Shown in pieces: positions 8,500 through 16,902 of a DNA stretch of 64,000 bases. Origin of the DNA: Comamonas testosteroni (GTDB taxonomy: Bacteria; Pseudomonadota; Gammaproteobacteria; Burkholderiales; Burkholderiaceae_C). Below the pieces are notes generated by a model. That model was not told the DNA's origin. It did not search any database and was given only the letters and a program-made list of their open reading frames with translations. Position 1 is the stretch's first letter. Every line of letters begins with the position of its first letter. The translations under genes and the position numbers were made by a program. The stretch lies in assembly GCF_000761245.1 (NCBI RefSeq), contig NZ_AWOR01000001.1, positions 1 through 64,000 on the forward strand. The letters run 5' to 3'.

Positions 8500-9125
8500 T
8501 CACTTCGCGCGAACAACTGCTGCAGTTGTACGACCCTCCTGCCGAGCGGGCGCTGCTCAAGCAGCAGTGGGAGCTGGATCGGCACTGCCTGCGCTTTATC
8601 GCGCTGTCGCCGTTTCTGGTCATGTCCACAGGCGGTGCGGGCGGGGCCTTGCTCGATGCCTCGCCACGAGGCGGCAAGCCTGGCTTCGTCAAGGCGCCGG
8701 ATGCCAATACCTTGCTCATTCCCGACGCGGGCGGCAACAACCGGCTCGACAGCCTGAGCAATCTGCTCGACGACCCGCGCCTGGGCCTTCTGTTCCTTGT
8801 GCCGGGCTTCGATGAAACCCTGCGCGTCAACGGCACGGCCCAGCTGCGCGATGAGGCGCATTACACGGCCTTGTTTGCCAGCGATCATTTCCGCCCCAAG
8901 CTGGTGATCGAAGTCCATGTGCAGGAAGCCTATCTGCACTGTGCCAAGGCGCTGATGCGCTCGCGCCTGTGGAGCGAGGAGGCCAGGGTGGCGCGCAACG
9001 TCATGCCCACGCTCAATCAGATCATCCATGCCCAAATGGGATTGACCGCCCAGCCCGAGTCGCAGGAAAGCATGGTGGCCCGCTATGGGGCCATGATTGC
9101 GGCCGAGCAGATCAAGAAAAATTGA
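8496..9125 (+). CDS. Pyridoxamine-5'-phosphate-oxidase-like FMN-binding protein
   Basis: A 209-residue split-barrel protein of the MSMEG_1061-type PNPOx-like family. Visible elements are FLVMSTGGAGGALLDASPRGGKPGFVKAPDANTL in overlapping parts (barrel strands and FMN-contacting turn), DNPRLGLLFLVPG-like DDPRLGLLFLVPG, and LRVNGTAQL. The C-terminal CAKALMRSRLW segment is typical of the group. Relatives bind FMN or F420; a specific reaction cannot be assigned. It is coupled to the upstream unknown protein by an ATGA overlap, which implies a joint function. Confidence 0.8.
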   Translation: MITSREQLLQLYDPPAERALLKQQWELDRHCLRFIALSPFLVMSTGGAGGALLDASPRGGKPGFVKAPDANTLLIPDAGGNNRLDSLSNLLDDPRLGLLFLVPGFDETLRVNGTAQLRDEAHYTALFASDHFRPKLVIEVHVQEAYLHCAKALMRSRLWSEEARVARNVMPTLNQIIHAQMGLTAQPESQESMVARYGAMIAAEQIKKN

Positions 9126-9160
9126 TAGCTGACAGCGCTTGTCATGAAAGGATTCTGGAT
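9121..9160 (+). repeat. Short dispersed repeat (ATAGCT...GCGCTTG type)
   Basis: Right after the flavin-binding protein gene comes TTGATAGCTGACAGCGCTTG, a member of a short family in this window. It shares ATAGCT, four variable bases, and CGCTTG with the copy at 34792-34830, and ATAGCTG with the one at 27523-27565. It lies in the 77-base gap before the SDR gene. Confidence 0.55.
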
Positions 9161-9202
9161 GAAAAACACTTTGAAACCCAACATTCATAGGCGCAAACAG
9201 CT

Positions 9203-9874
9203 ATGGCTTTGATACTCATCATGGGCGCATCGCGCGGCCTGGGCCGAGCCCTGGCCGAGTCCTATCTGGCGCAAGGCCACCAGGTGATTGCCACCGTGCG
9301 CAAGGCTGAAGACATGGTCGAGCTGCAGGCACGGGGCGCCCGGGTGCTGCAGGTCGATCTGGCAGATCCTGCCAGCGTCAGCGGCCTGGCCTGGCAGCTC
9401 GACGGGGCCAGCATCGATATCGCGCTTTACGTGGCCGGTGTCTGGGACGGTCATGACGCAGGCGTGCCACCCACCCAGCAGCAGTTCGATCTGGTGATGC
9501 ACAGCAATGTGCTGGGCTTTATGCAGGCCCTGCCGCAGATCGCACCCATGGTGCAGGAGGCTGGCGGCGTGATCGGCGCCTTCTCCAGCGGCATGTCCCT
9601 GCTGGCCGATGCGGACGAGAGCGCCTGGCTGTACCGCGTCAGCAAGGCTGCGCTCAATATGGCCGTGGTCTCGGCCTGCCGCCAATGGCCGGGCCTGACG
9701 CTGCTGGCGCTGGACCCGGGCTGGGTGCAGACCGAGATGGGCGGTGCTGCGGCCCCGCTGTCGGTGGCTCAAAGCGTGCAGGGGCTGATGCAGGCCCTGG
9801 CCCAGGTCAAGCCCGAAGACCGCGGTCAGCTGCTGCGCCATGACGGCAGATACATCAAGCTTTTGGATGCCTAG
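9203..9874 (+). CDS. Short-chain dehydrogenase/reductase
   Basis: A 223-residue Rossmann-fold oxidoreductase of the classical SDR family. The cofactor motif is GASRGLGRAL at the N-terminus and the catalytic YxxxK is YRVSK with an upstream SSG. The VATR-like arginine after beta2 (VRKAED) suggests NADP(H). It resembles the C-factor/carbonyl-reductase-like group; the substrate is unknown. It lies between the flavin protein and an acyl-CoA dehydrogenase, all rightward. Confidence 0.88.
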   Translation: MALILIMGASRGLGRALAESYLAQGHQVIATVRKAEDMVELQARGARVLQVDLADPASVSGLAWQLDGASIDIALYVAGVWDGHDAGVPPTQQQFDLVMHSNVLGFMQALPQIAPMVQEAGGVIGAFSSGMSLLADADESAWLYRVSKAALNMAVVSACRQWPGLTLLALDPGWVQTEMGGAAAPLSVAQSVQGLMQALAQVKPEDRGQLLRHDGRYIKLLDA

Positions 9875-9918
9875 CCCGGGCTGAAAACGGGCATATAGCT
9901 ATAAATATCGGAGACAAC

Positions 9919-11049
9919 ATGCTGCTGAATCAGGACCAGGAAATGATCCGCGAGGCTTTGCGCGATTTTGTGCGCGAGCAGATCACGCCCCATGCCGCGC
10001 GCTGGGACAAGGAACATGAGTTCCCCAAGGAGGTGCACCAGGGGCTGGCCGCTCTCGGTGCCTATGGCATCTGCGTGCCCGAGGAGCTCGGCGGTGCGGG
10101 CCTGGACTATGTGAGCCTGGCGCTGGTGCTCGAGGAAATTGCCGCCGGCGATGGCGGCACCAGCACCGTCATCAGCGTGACCAACTGCCCGGTCAACGCC
10201 ATTCTCATGAAGTACGGCAATGCCGGCCAGCAGGAGCAATGGCTGCGCCCGCTGGCGCAGGGCCAGATGCTGGGTGCCTTCTGCCTGACCGAGCCCCATG
10301 TGGGCAGCGATGCCTCGGCGCTGCGCACCACGGCCGTGCGCGATGGTGGCGACTACGTCATCAACGGCGTCAAGCAGTTCATCACCAGCGGCAAGAATGG
10401 CGATGTAGCCATCGTCATTGCCGTCACCGACAAGGCTGCGGGTAAAAAAGGCATGAGTGCCTTCATCGTGCCTACCGGCAATCCCGGCTACCAGGTGGCA
10501 CGCCTGGAGGACAAGCTGGGCCAGCACAGCAGCGATACGGCGCAGATCAATTTCGAGAACTGCCGCATTCCCGCATCGAACCTGATCGGGGCCGAGGGCG
10601 AGGGCTACAAGATTGCACTTTCCGCGCTGGAGGGCGGGCGTATCGGCATTGCCGCGCAAAGCGTGGGCATGGCGCGTGCGGCCTTTGAATGCGCGCTGCA
10701 ATACAGCAAGGAGCGCGAGAGCTTTGGCCAGCCCATCTTCAACCATCAGGCCGTGGGTTTCAGGCTTGCCGAATGCGCCACGCAAATTGAAGCGGCCCGG
10801 CAACTGATCTGGCATGCCGCCAGCCTGCGTGATGCGGGTCTGCCCTGCCTGAAGGAAGCCGCCATGGCCAAGCTCTTTGCCAGCGAAATGGCCGAGCGCG
10901 TATGCAGCGCCGCCATCCAGACCCTGGGCGGCTATGGCGTGGTGAGTGACTTCCCCGTGGAGCGAATCTATCGCGATGTGCGCGTGTGCCAGATCTACGA
11001 AGGCACCAGCGATGTGCAAAAGATCCTGATCCAGCGGGCGCTGGCCTGA
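9919..11049 (+). CDS. Acyl-CoA dehydrogenase (short or branched chain)
   Basis: A 376-residue FAD acyl-CoA dehydrogenase. It carries LTEPHVGSDASAL and FITSGKNGDVA in the beta domain, QTLGGYGVVSDFPVERIYRD in parts, and the canonical catalytic glutamate in CQIYEGTSDVQK. Keeping that glutamate separates it from isovaleryl-CoA dehydrogenase and points to butyryl-, isobutyryl- or 2-methylbutyryl-CoA-type substrates. A GGAGACAAC ribosome site precedes the ATG. In this neighbourhood it could serve isoleucine or valine breakdown (inference). Confidence 0.9.
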   Translation: MLLNQDQEMIREALRDFVREQITPHAARWDKEHEFPKEVHQGLAALGAYGICVPEELGGAGLDYVSLALVLEEIAAGDGGTSTVISVTNCPVNAILMKYGNAGQQEQWLRPLAQGQMLGAFCLTEPHVGSDASALRTTAVRDGGDYVINGVKQFITSGKNGDVAIVIAVTDKAAGKKGMSAFIVPTGNPGYQVARLEDKLGQHSSDTAQINFENCRIPASNLIGAEGEGYKIALSALEGGRIGIAAQSVGMARAAFECALQYSKERESFGQPIFNHQAVGFRLAECATQIEAARQLIWHAASLRDAGLPCLKEAAMAKLFASEMAERVCSAAIQTLGGYGVVSDFPVERIYRDVRVCQIYEGTSDVQKILIQRALA

Positions 11050-11213
11050 TCTGCGTCTGGCGGCAAAAGCCCGCCGTTGTCAACTGCTGTGCACGAGGCT
11101 GTGGCACATCAGGGGACGGGCCGGTTGCCGATGTCATACGGCCTGCTTAGGATGTGCTCAGTTGGGGGGAGTTTCCCCAGGGGTTTCAACCATTTGCAGC
11201 AGGAGTCCACCGC

Positions 11214-12005
11214 ATGCCTTTTGCCCAGGTCAATGGTCAGAATATCTACTACGAGGACACGGGAGGGCGTGGCCCGGCCATTGTGTTCTCGCACGGCCTG
11301 CTCATGGATCACACCATGTTCGAGCCACAGGTACAGGCTTTGCAGGGGCTGTATCGCTGCATCAGCTGGGACGAGCGTGGTCACGGGCAGACCGCAGATC
11401 CCGAGCATTGCGAAGCGTTCAGCTACTATGACTCGGCCGACGATCTGGCGGCCTTGCTCAAATATCTGGGTGTGGAAAAAGCGGTGCTGGTGGGCATGTC
11501 GCAAGGCGGCTATCTGTCGCTGCGCTGCGCGCTGATTCATCCAGATGTCGTGGGCGCGCTGGTGCTGATAGACACCCAGGCCATGCTGGAGGATCCAGAG
11601 CAGATGCCGCACCATGAGGCGCTGCTCAAGGCCTGGATGGAGCATGGGCTGTCGGATGACATGGCCACCACCGTGGAGCACACGATTTTGGGCCAGGGTT
11701 GGCCGGGTGCTGAGCAGTGGCGTGCCAAATGGAAACAGGCCTCGCCGATCAACCTGGGGCAGAGCTTTGCGACGCTGGCGCTGCGCGATGACATCAGCCC
11801 GCGTCTGGCCGAAATCAAGGTGCCTGCGCTGGTGATTCATGGCGACAAGGATGCGGCCATCGGTGTGGAGCGTGCGCGGGCCATGTTCAAGGGCTTGCCC
11901 CAGGCCCAGTGGGTGGATGTGGCCGGCGCAGGCCATGCGGCCAACCTCACCCATCCGGAACCCGTGAATGCGGCCATCAGGCAGTTTCTGGACGGCCTGC
12001 ACTGA
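11214..12005 (+). CDS. Alpha/beta-fold hydrolase
   Basis: A 263-residue alpha/beta hydrolase. The nucleophile elbow is GMSQGGY (serine near residue 93), the oxyanion region is FSHGLLMD, the acid lies in VIHGDKDAAI and the catalytic histidine in AGHAANLTHPE. The start at 11214 (MPFAQVNG) has AGGAG 12 bases ahead; an upstream in-frame start would add 20 residues that do not fit the family. It resembles 3-oxoadipate enol-lactonase/haloperoxidase-like esterases; the substrate is unknown. Confidence 0.87.
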   Translation: MPFAQVNGQNIYYEDTGGRGPAIVFSHGLLMDHTMFEPQVQALQGLYRCISWDERGHGQTADPEHCEAFSYYDSADDLAALLKYLGVEKAVLVGMSQGGYLSLRCALIHPDVVGALVLIDTQAMLEDPEQMPHHEALLKAWMEHGLSDDMATTVEHTILGQGWPGAEQWRAKWKQASPINLGQSFATLALRDDISPRLAEIKVPALVIHGDKDAAIGVERARAMFKGLPQAQWVDVAGAGHAANLTHPEPVNAAIRQFLDGLH

Positions 12006-12029
12006 AAACGTAAACACGTTCTGAGGCTC

Positions 12030-12521
12030 TCAGGCCTCCCCCAGCTCAGCCATGCTGCGCTTGCGCAGCACCACGGTGATTTGGCCGTTGGTCTCGATCG
12101 TGGCGCGCTCCACCTCATGCGCGTTGAGGCAGCCATTGGAGCGCAGGGCCGCAGCCAGGTCTTCGGCTGTGATCTGCTCCTGCGTCATCAGACTGGGTTG
12201 CACAATGCCCTGGTGAATCAGGACCTTGGGTTTGCCATTGACCAGTTTGCGCAGCCCGGCAAAGCGGTAGCTCAGGTGGGAGAGCAGTGCATGGCAGGCC
12301 AGCAAGGTGGTGGCACTGATCAGGCCGCCAATCAGCGAGTTGTCGCCCGCATTCATGGAGTTCTGTACTGCGTTGGAGAGAATCAGCAGCAGCACCAGGT
12401 CGAAAGGTGCGTACTGGCCGGTCTGGCGCCTGCCGGTCAGGCGCAGAAACACCAGCAAAAACAGGTAGACGCTAACACCGCGAATCACGAACTCCCACCA
12501 GGGAGCAGCCATGGAGAACAT
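12030..12521 (-). CDS. DUF421 (YetF-type) membrane protein
   Basis: A 163-residue protein with three hydrophobic segments (about residues 8-25, 40-58 and 65-85), then a small cytoplasmic domain containing GKPKVLIHQGIVQ and the Q-T-A-E-D-L-A-A-A-L helix typical of DUF421/YetF. The ATG at 12521 has AAAGG ahead; longer upstream starts would run into the divergent YchJ-like gene. These proteins are common inner-membrane proteins with no firm biochemical role. It converges with the hydrolase, stop to stop, with 24 bases between. Confidence 0.82.
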   Translation of the reverse strand: MFSMAAPWWEFVIRGVSVYLFLLVFLRLTGRRQTGQYAPFDLVLLLILSNAVQNSMNAGDNSLIGGLISATTLLACHALLSHLSYRFAGLRKLVNGKPKVLIHQGIVQPSLMTQEQITAEDLAAALRSNGCLNAHEVERATIETNGQITVVLRKRSMAELGEA

Positions 12522-12600
12522 AGGCAAACCTTTGAACAGCGAGCTTTGAACTGCAGCTACTGTGCTCTGAGGCAACCGACTGCGCAAGCCGGCTTGCTCA

Positions 12601-13065
12601 TTGTTCGACTTGGCCGACAATGCAGCATTGCCAATCAAGACTGCCAAAGTTGTGAAAGAAGCCGAGAAAAAGCGGGACTGTCCCTGTGGACGCAAGAATG
12701 ACAAAGGGCGGCTGCTGGCCTATGCCGATTGCTGCGGCCGCTATATCGACCACTGGGATGCCCGGCCCGCACCCGATGCCGAGGCTCTGATGCGCTCGCG
12801 CTATACGGCCTTCGTGTCTGAGAACCAGGAATATTTGCAAGCCACCTGGCATGCCAGCCAGCGTCCGCCGCAGCTCGATTTCGATGCTGCCACCAAATGG
12901 CTGGGGCTGGATGTGAAGCAGTTTCAGCCGACCGGCGATGCCTGTGCAGAGGTCGAATTCGTCGCCCGCTATCGTCTGGCGGGTCGTGCCGTACGCCTGC
13001 ATGAGCGCAGCCGCTTTGTGCTCGAGGGTGGACGCTGGTTCTACGTCGATGGCGATCAGTTCTGA
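12601..13065 (+). CDS. YchJ-like SEC-C motif protein
   Basis: A small protein (at most 154 residues) with the metal-binding CPCG...CCG pattern (CPCGRKNDKG then ADCCGRYI) of SEC-C/YchJ proteins and the family core EALMRSRYTAFV. The C-terminal half, WLGLDVKQFQP to the end, has the NTF2-like fold pattern of YchJ. The start is uncertain: TTG at 12601 or GTG at 12652 are both in frame and no strong ribosome site decides. The 3' end overlaps the histidine kinase start by 17 bases. Confidence 0.85.
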   Translation: MFDLADNAALPIKTAKVVKEAEKKRDCPCGRKNDKGRLLAYADCCGRYIDHWDARPAPDAEALMRSRYTAFVSENQEYLQATWHASQRPPQLDFDAATKWLGLDVKQFQPTGDACAEVEFVARYRLAGRAVRLHERSRFVLEGGRWFYVDGDQF

Positions 13066-14878
13066 AGTCGATTCGGCGCAGTCGACCCGGCTGCAGGCCG
13101 GTCTGCGCCTGTTGCAGTCACTGGCTTCGCGCGGCTCCTCTGAAATCGCCGCATTGCTGATTCCGGCCCTGCTGCTGTGGGTCAGTACCCGCAACAGCCC
13201 GGCCGTCAGTGCTGGGCTGGCCTGGTGGTGGGGGCTGATGATCGTCATGGCGCTTGGCTTTTTGCTGTTCCGCCGCAGGCTGCATCGCCAGTGGCGGTCG
13301 GCGCGCGACTGGGAGCCATCGCGACTGCAGGCGGCATTGACAGCCTGGCAGCGACAACTGGCGCTGGCCGCGTTGATCAACGGCTTGCTCTGGGTCAGCG
13401 TGCTGGCCTTCACCTGGAGCGGCAGCCACAGTGAGCTGCGTCTGCTGATCTATCTGGTGCTGCTGGGCGTGATGGCATCGGCCGCCACTTTTCTGGCGCC
13501 GGTGCCGCAGGTGTTCGCGGCCTTCATGGCGGGCATCTACTTGCCGATGCTGCTGTGCACGCTGCATTACTTTCCGCACAAAGGCCCTTATCTGTTGCCG
13601 TTGCTGCTGCTGTACGGCGCCATACTTGCCCGCCACGCCTGGGGCGCGCGGCGTTTTGTGCAGCAGCAGATGGCGCACGAGCTGGAGCGTCAGGCACTGG
13701 CGGAGCGCTACCGCGAAGCCAAGGAGCAGGCAGAGAACGCGCTGGCCGAAAAGAACTGGTTTATCTCCGCCGCCAGTCATGATCTGCGGCAACCTTTGCA
13801 TGCCATGGGCCTGATGCTGCAAGCCGCTCATCAGCGCAATCAGGATGACGAGCTGGCGCAGCTGCTGCAGGAAATGCAGGCCTGCACGCGCGATCTGGGC
13901 TCCATGTTCAACGACCTGATGGATCTGTCGCGGCTTGAGGGTGACAGCTTCGCACCGCAATGGCAGGCGGTATCCATGAGTGCGGTGCTCGACGAAGCCC
14001 GGCGACTGTTCGCGCGCGAGGCAGCGCAGCGCGGCCTGCGTCTGCGCGTGAGGCAGCCAGCTCATATGCCGGCACTGTGCACGGATGCGGTGCTTCTGCG
14101 GCAGATGGTTTTCAATCTGCTGCAAAACGCGCTGCGCTACACCGACCAGGGCGGGGTGCTGCTGGCGCTGCGGCACAGGCAGGGGCGCTGGCTTTTACAG
14201 GTGTGGGACAGCGGCTGCGGCATGAGCGAGCAGGAATGTGCACAGGTCTTCATGCGTCACTATCGCAGCCCTGCGCGCCAGCAGCGCGATGCCAGGGATG
14301 GCGTGCCGGCACCATTGCGCGGGCGCGGCCTGGGCTTGTCCGTGGTGGCACTGGCGGCGCAGCGGCTGGGTGTGGAATGCGGGGTTCAGTCGCTGCCGGG
14401 AAAGGGGTCATGTTTCTGGCTGCGCTGGCCGCAGGATGCCGAGCAGTGGCAGGCATCGTCTGTGCTGCCGGATCCGCCGATATTGACTGGGCCGCAGTGG
14501 TTCGCCCCCTTGCAGGGGCACTGCCTGGTCGTGGAAAACGATGCGCAGCTGGCCCCGGTGCTGGTGCAGATCTTGCAGAGCTGGGGTGTGCAGGTGCAAA
14601 GAGCGCGCAGCCTGGGTGAGGCGCAGCAACTGCTGGCCGATGGATTGTGGCCAGACTTTGTGTTGTGCGACCAGCGATTGAAGGATGGCGCAAGCGGGCT
14701 TGAGTGTTTGATGCTGCTTCTGGATCAGCGCCCGCAAGCCAGCGGTGCTTTGATGAGTGGCGACGAGGAGATGCTGGAGCAGGTGCAGGATCAGGGCTAT
14801 CTGGCCCTGGCGACCCCGCTGCAGCCCGACCAGCTGCATGCGGTGCTGGCGCGCTGCATGGCGATCCGCCAGCCTTAG
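13049..14878 (+). CDS. Hybrid sensor histidine kinase with C-terminal receiver
   Basis: About 609 residues. Six or so hydrophobic segments in the first 200 residues form the membrane sensor. A coiled coil follows (EREALAERYREAKEQAEN-like), then the HisKA helix with phospho-accepting His244 in SHDLRQPLHAMG, the N-box NLLQNALRYT, and G-boxes DSGCGMS and GRGLGLSVV. A receiver domain occupies about residues 490-605 with phospho-accepting Asp541 in CDQRLKDG. The conserved receiver lysine is absent: the KP position reads TPLQP. The start MAISSEV at 13049 lies inside the end of the YchJ-like gene. It converges on the LuxR-type regulator, its likely partner. Confidence 0.88.
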   Translation: MAISSEVDSAQSTRLQAGLRLLQSLASRGSSEIAALLIPALLLWVSTRNSPAVSAGLAWWWGLMIVMALGFLLFRRRLHRQWRSARDWEPSRLQAALTAWQRQLALAALINGLLWVSVLAFTWSGSHSELRLLIYLVLLGVMASAATFLAPVPQVFAAFMAGIYLPMLLCTLHYFPHKGPYLLPLLLLYGAILARHAWGARRFVQQQMAHELERQALAERYREAKEQAENALAEKNWFISAASHDLRQPLHAMGLMLQAAHQRNQDDELAQLLQEMQACTRDLGSMFNDLMDLSRLEGDSFAPQWQAVSMSAVLDEARRLFAREAAQRGLRLRVRQPAHMPALCTDAVLLRQMVFNLLQNALRYTDQGGVLLALRHRQGRWLLQVWDSGCGMSEQECAQVFMRHYRSPARQQRDARDGVPAPLRGRGLGLSVVALAAQRLGVECGVQSLPGKGSCFWLRWPQDAEQWQASSVLPDPPILTGPQWFAPLQGHCLVVENDAQLAPVLVQILQSWGVQVQRARSLGEAQQLLADGLWPDFVLCDQRLKDGASGLECLMLLLDQRPQASGALMSGDEEMLEQVQDQGYLALATPLQPDQLHAVLARCMAIRQP

Positions 14879-15570
14879 TCCAAGTCGACCTCTATGCCTC
14901 GCATGCGCGTGATCAGCGCCACGCGGTTGTTGGCGCCCAGGCGCTGAAGCAAGGCGGTGACATGTTCCTTGACCGTGTATTCGGACAGGTTCAGTGTCTG
15001 TGCAATGGCGCGATTGGGCTTGCCCTGCAGCAACAGGCTCAGCACCTGTGCCTGGCGGGCAGTGATGCCGAGCTCTCTGGCGCTCATATGCAAGATGCTG
15101 CCCGCGGTTGGCGCCGGAGGGGCGGTGGGGATGGGGGGCTGGGCCTCAAACCAGGTGCGGCCGCTCAGCAGGGCTTGCACTGCCGCCTGAAACTCGTGAG
15201 ACGGGCTGCTTTTGTGCACAAAGCCATGCACACCTGCGGCTGCAGCCTTGCTGGCGATGGCCGGGTGCTTGTCGCCGCTGGTCACCAGAATGCGTGTGCC
15301 AGGAGCCAAGGCCAGGATGCTGTGCACAAACTCCAGAGATGCACCGTCTTCCAGCCAGAAGTCCATCACAGTGATGACGGGTTCGCCCAGCGCAGCAATC
15401 ATGGTCAGTGCCTCATTGCCGTGTGCCGCACAGCGCACCCGCTGCACGCCGGCGCTGGTCATCAGTACATGGGCTGCACCTTCCGCGACCAGCGGGTGAT
15501 CATCCACCACCAGCGCATAGGGCTGTGCGCCCTGTTCAGGGGTGCTCAGGATTTGCAGTAGATCGGGCAT
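14875..15570 (-). CDS. NarL/LuxR-type response regulator
   Basis: 231 residues: a receiver domain (acidic pocket VVDDHP, phospho-accepting aspartate in VMDFWLEDG, lysine in FVHKSS), a proline-rich linker (QPPIPTAPPAPT) and a C-terminal LuxR helix-turn-helix with ITARQAQVLSLLLQGKPNRA and LSEYTVKEHVTALL. It is the likely DNA-binding output for the hybrid kinase. The two genes converge and their stop codons overlap by four bases. The start is the ATG at 15570. Confidence 0.9.
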   Translation of the reverse strand: MPDLLQILSTPEQGAQPYALVVDDHPLVAEGAAHVLMTSAGVQRVRCAAHGNEALTMIAALGEPVITVMDFWLEDGASLEFVHSILALAPGTRILVTSGDKHPAIASKAAAAGVHGFVHKSSPSHEFQAAVQALLSGRTWFEAQPPIPTAPPAPTAGSILHMSARELGITARQAQVLSLLLQGKPNRAIAQTLNLSEYTVKEHVTALLQRLGANNRVALITRMRGIEVDLD

Positions 15571-15724
15571 GAGCCTTCCTTTGGGCTTGGTAACAAAGAC
15601 CCCTCCTCGGTAGGGAGTGGTCTGCTCGCAAGTCTTCTGACAATGTCTGTAAGACGACGCTGCTTTTTATCTCAGTGTCGGGATATGGACATTTTCAACC
15701 AACATCAAGACTGAGGAGCAGCCC
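15571..15724. promoter_or_regulatory. Divergent intergenic region, response regulator / lipoprotein
   Basis: A 154-base gap between two divergent genes. It contains AGTCTTCTGACAATGTCTGT followed by AAGAC, a loose inverted repeat (GTCTT/AAGAC), and TGAGGAG as ribosome site for the lipoprotein. I cannot fix the promoters. If the response regulator controls its neighbour, its site should be here. Confidence 0.4.
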
Positions 15725-16801
15725 GTGCCATCTCTTATGCAAATCACCCGTAGAACTGCAGCCTTGCTGCTGATTTCCACCCTGGCCGCCTGCGGCGGCG
15801 GTGGTGGAGATGGCGGCAGCGGCGGCAGCAATGGCGGAGGAGGTGGCTCCGAAGGCGGCGGAGGCAATACGGGAGGAGGCAATACCGGAGGTGGCAACGG
15901 TGGCGGCACCGGCAATCAGGCCGTCACAGGAACCTACAAGATGGGCGGCCAGACCGCCACCAGCCATGCGCAGATGCAGGATGCCGCCAACAGCATGGGG
16001 GCCGACGGCTATGCGCTGTTCAGCTCCCTGGCGGGCTCGGTCGGTCCGACCGGTTCGGAGATCGGCGACTTCTATCTCACGGATACCGCGCATGCCGGGC
16101 GCAAGTTCAGCTATGTCAATCCCGCGGCGCAGCCTTCGCGCACGGCCTTTCTGGCTCAGCTGAACCAACAGGGCAGCAGCGGCTATATGTACAAGTCCGA
16201 CGCCGTGTTCAGCGATGTCAGCGACATCCGCAGCGTCTATGTCAAGGACAACAGCCGTAGCGACCAGTTCAGCTACAGAACGGTGACGCCCGTAGCCACG
16301 ACCGCCGAAGCCTTTGCCACGGAGCTCAACGGACAAGGGGCTGAAGGCTATCGCTATCTGGGTCCCCAGATCGTCAACAACGAGCTGTTCAGCCTGTATG
16401 CCAAGCGCAACGACAGCGTCACCTATACCTATCAGGTCGACAAGCTCGGCAGCGCATCCTCTGCCGCCGATGCCGCAGCGATGAGAACCCGTCTGGCACC
16501 AAAGGGCGCGGATGGCTGGTTCATCCGCGGCACGCAGGGGCTGGGCAGCGACCCGATGAACATGAACTATGTGGATGTCTTCGAGAAAAGCTCCGCACAG
16601 AATGGCGCCATCGAGTATCTGGTCGAGGCCTCGGCAGGCAGTGACTCGCTCACGACCCAGCTGAACAATATGAATGCCAATGCGGCCAAGGGCTTCTTCT
16701 ATTTCAGCGGCATCATGACCGCAGACGGCAAGACCAGCACCATCTACGTCAAGAACAGCGCGTGGTTGATCAATCCGCTGGCAGGAGTGACCTTCCCCTG
16801 A
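15725..16801 (+). CDS. Lipoprotein with glycine-rich linker and tandem DUF4177-like repeats
   Basis: 358 residues. A lipoprotein signal ends in the lipobox LAAC (Cys23), followed by about 40 residues almost wholly Gly/Asn/Ser. The remainder is built of about five repeats of 50-60 residues with the pattern F/Y-x-Y strand, a helix with L..LN..G..GY/W, and a closing strand such as SVYVKDN, SLYAKRN, DVFEKSS or TIYVKNS. This resembles DUF4177 (Leu-Asn-x-x-Gly-x-x-Gly-Trp and a final lysine strand). The GTG at 15725 fits the TGAGGAG ribosome site better than the ATG at 15737. Function unknown; probably anchored to a membrane and facing periplasm or outside. Confidence 0.75.
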   Translation: MPSLMQITRRTAALLLISTLAACGGGGGDGGSGGSNGGGGGSEGGGGNTGGGNTGGGNGGGTGNQAVTGTYKMGGQTATSHAQMQDAANSMGADGYALFSSLAGSVGPTGSEIGDFYLTDTAHAGRKFSYVNPAAQPSRTAFLAQLNQQGSSGYMYKSDAVFSDVSDIRSVYVKDNSRSDQFSYRTVTPVATTAEAFATELNGQGAEGYRYLGPQIVNNELFSLYAKRNDSVTYTYQVDKLGSASSAADAAAMRTRLAPKGADGWFIRGTQGLGSDPMNMNYVDVFEKSSAQNGAIEYLVEASAGSDSLTTQLNNMNANAAKGFFYFSGIMTADGKTSTIYVKNSAWLINPLAGVTFP

Positions 16802-16850
16802 ACTCGAAAAGGGCGTGAGCGCATAATTACTCCCTCTGTTTCTTGATACT

Positions 16851-16873
16851 AGGCGCCGTTGGGCGCCTTTTTT
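16851..16873 (+). terminator. Rho-independent terminator of the lipoprotein gene
   Basis: Stem AGGCGCC / GGCGCCT around the loop GTTG, followed by six T. It lies 50 bases after the lipoprotein stop and before the HAD gene. Confidence 0.88.
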
Positions 16874-16902
16874 GCATCCCCTGATGCGCTGGTAATGTTT
16901 CC

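Noticed and set aside
12003..12017. AAAACGTAAACACGTT as a third LiuR-type operator
   Set aside because: It lacks the TGACGTT/AACGTCA arms and symmetry of the two good sites, and lies between convergent gene ends where an operator is unlikely.
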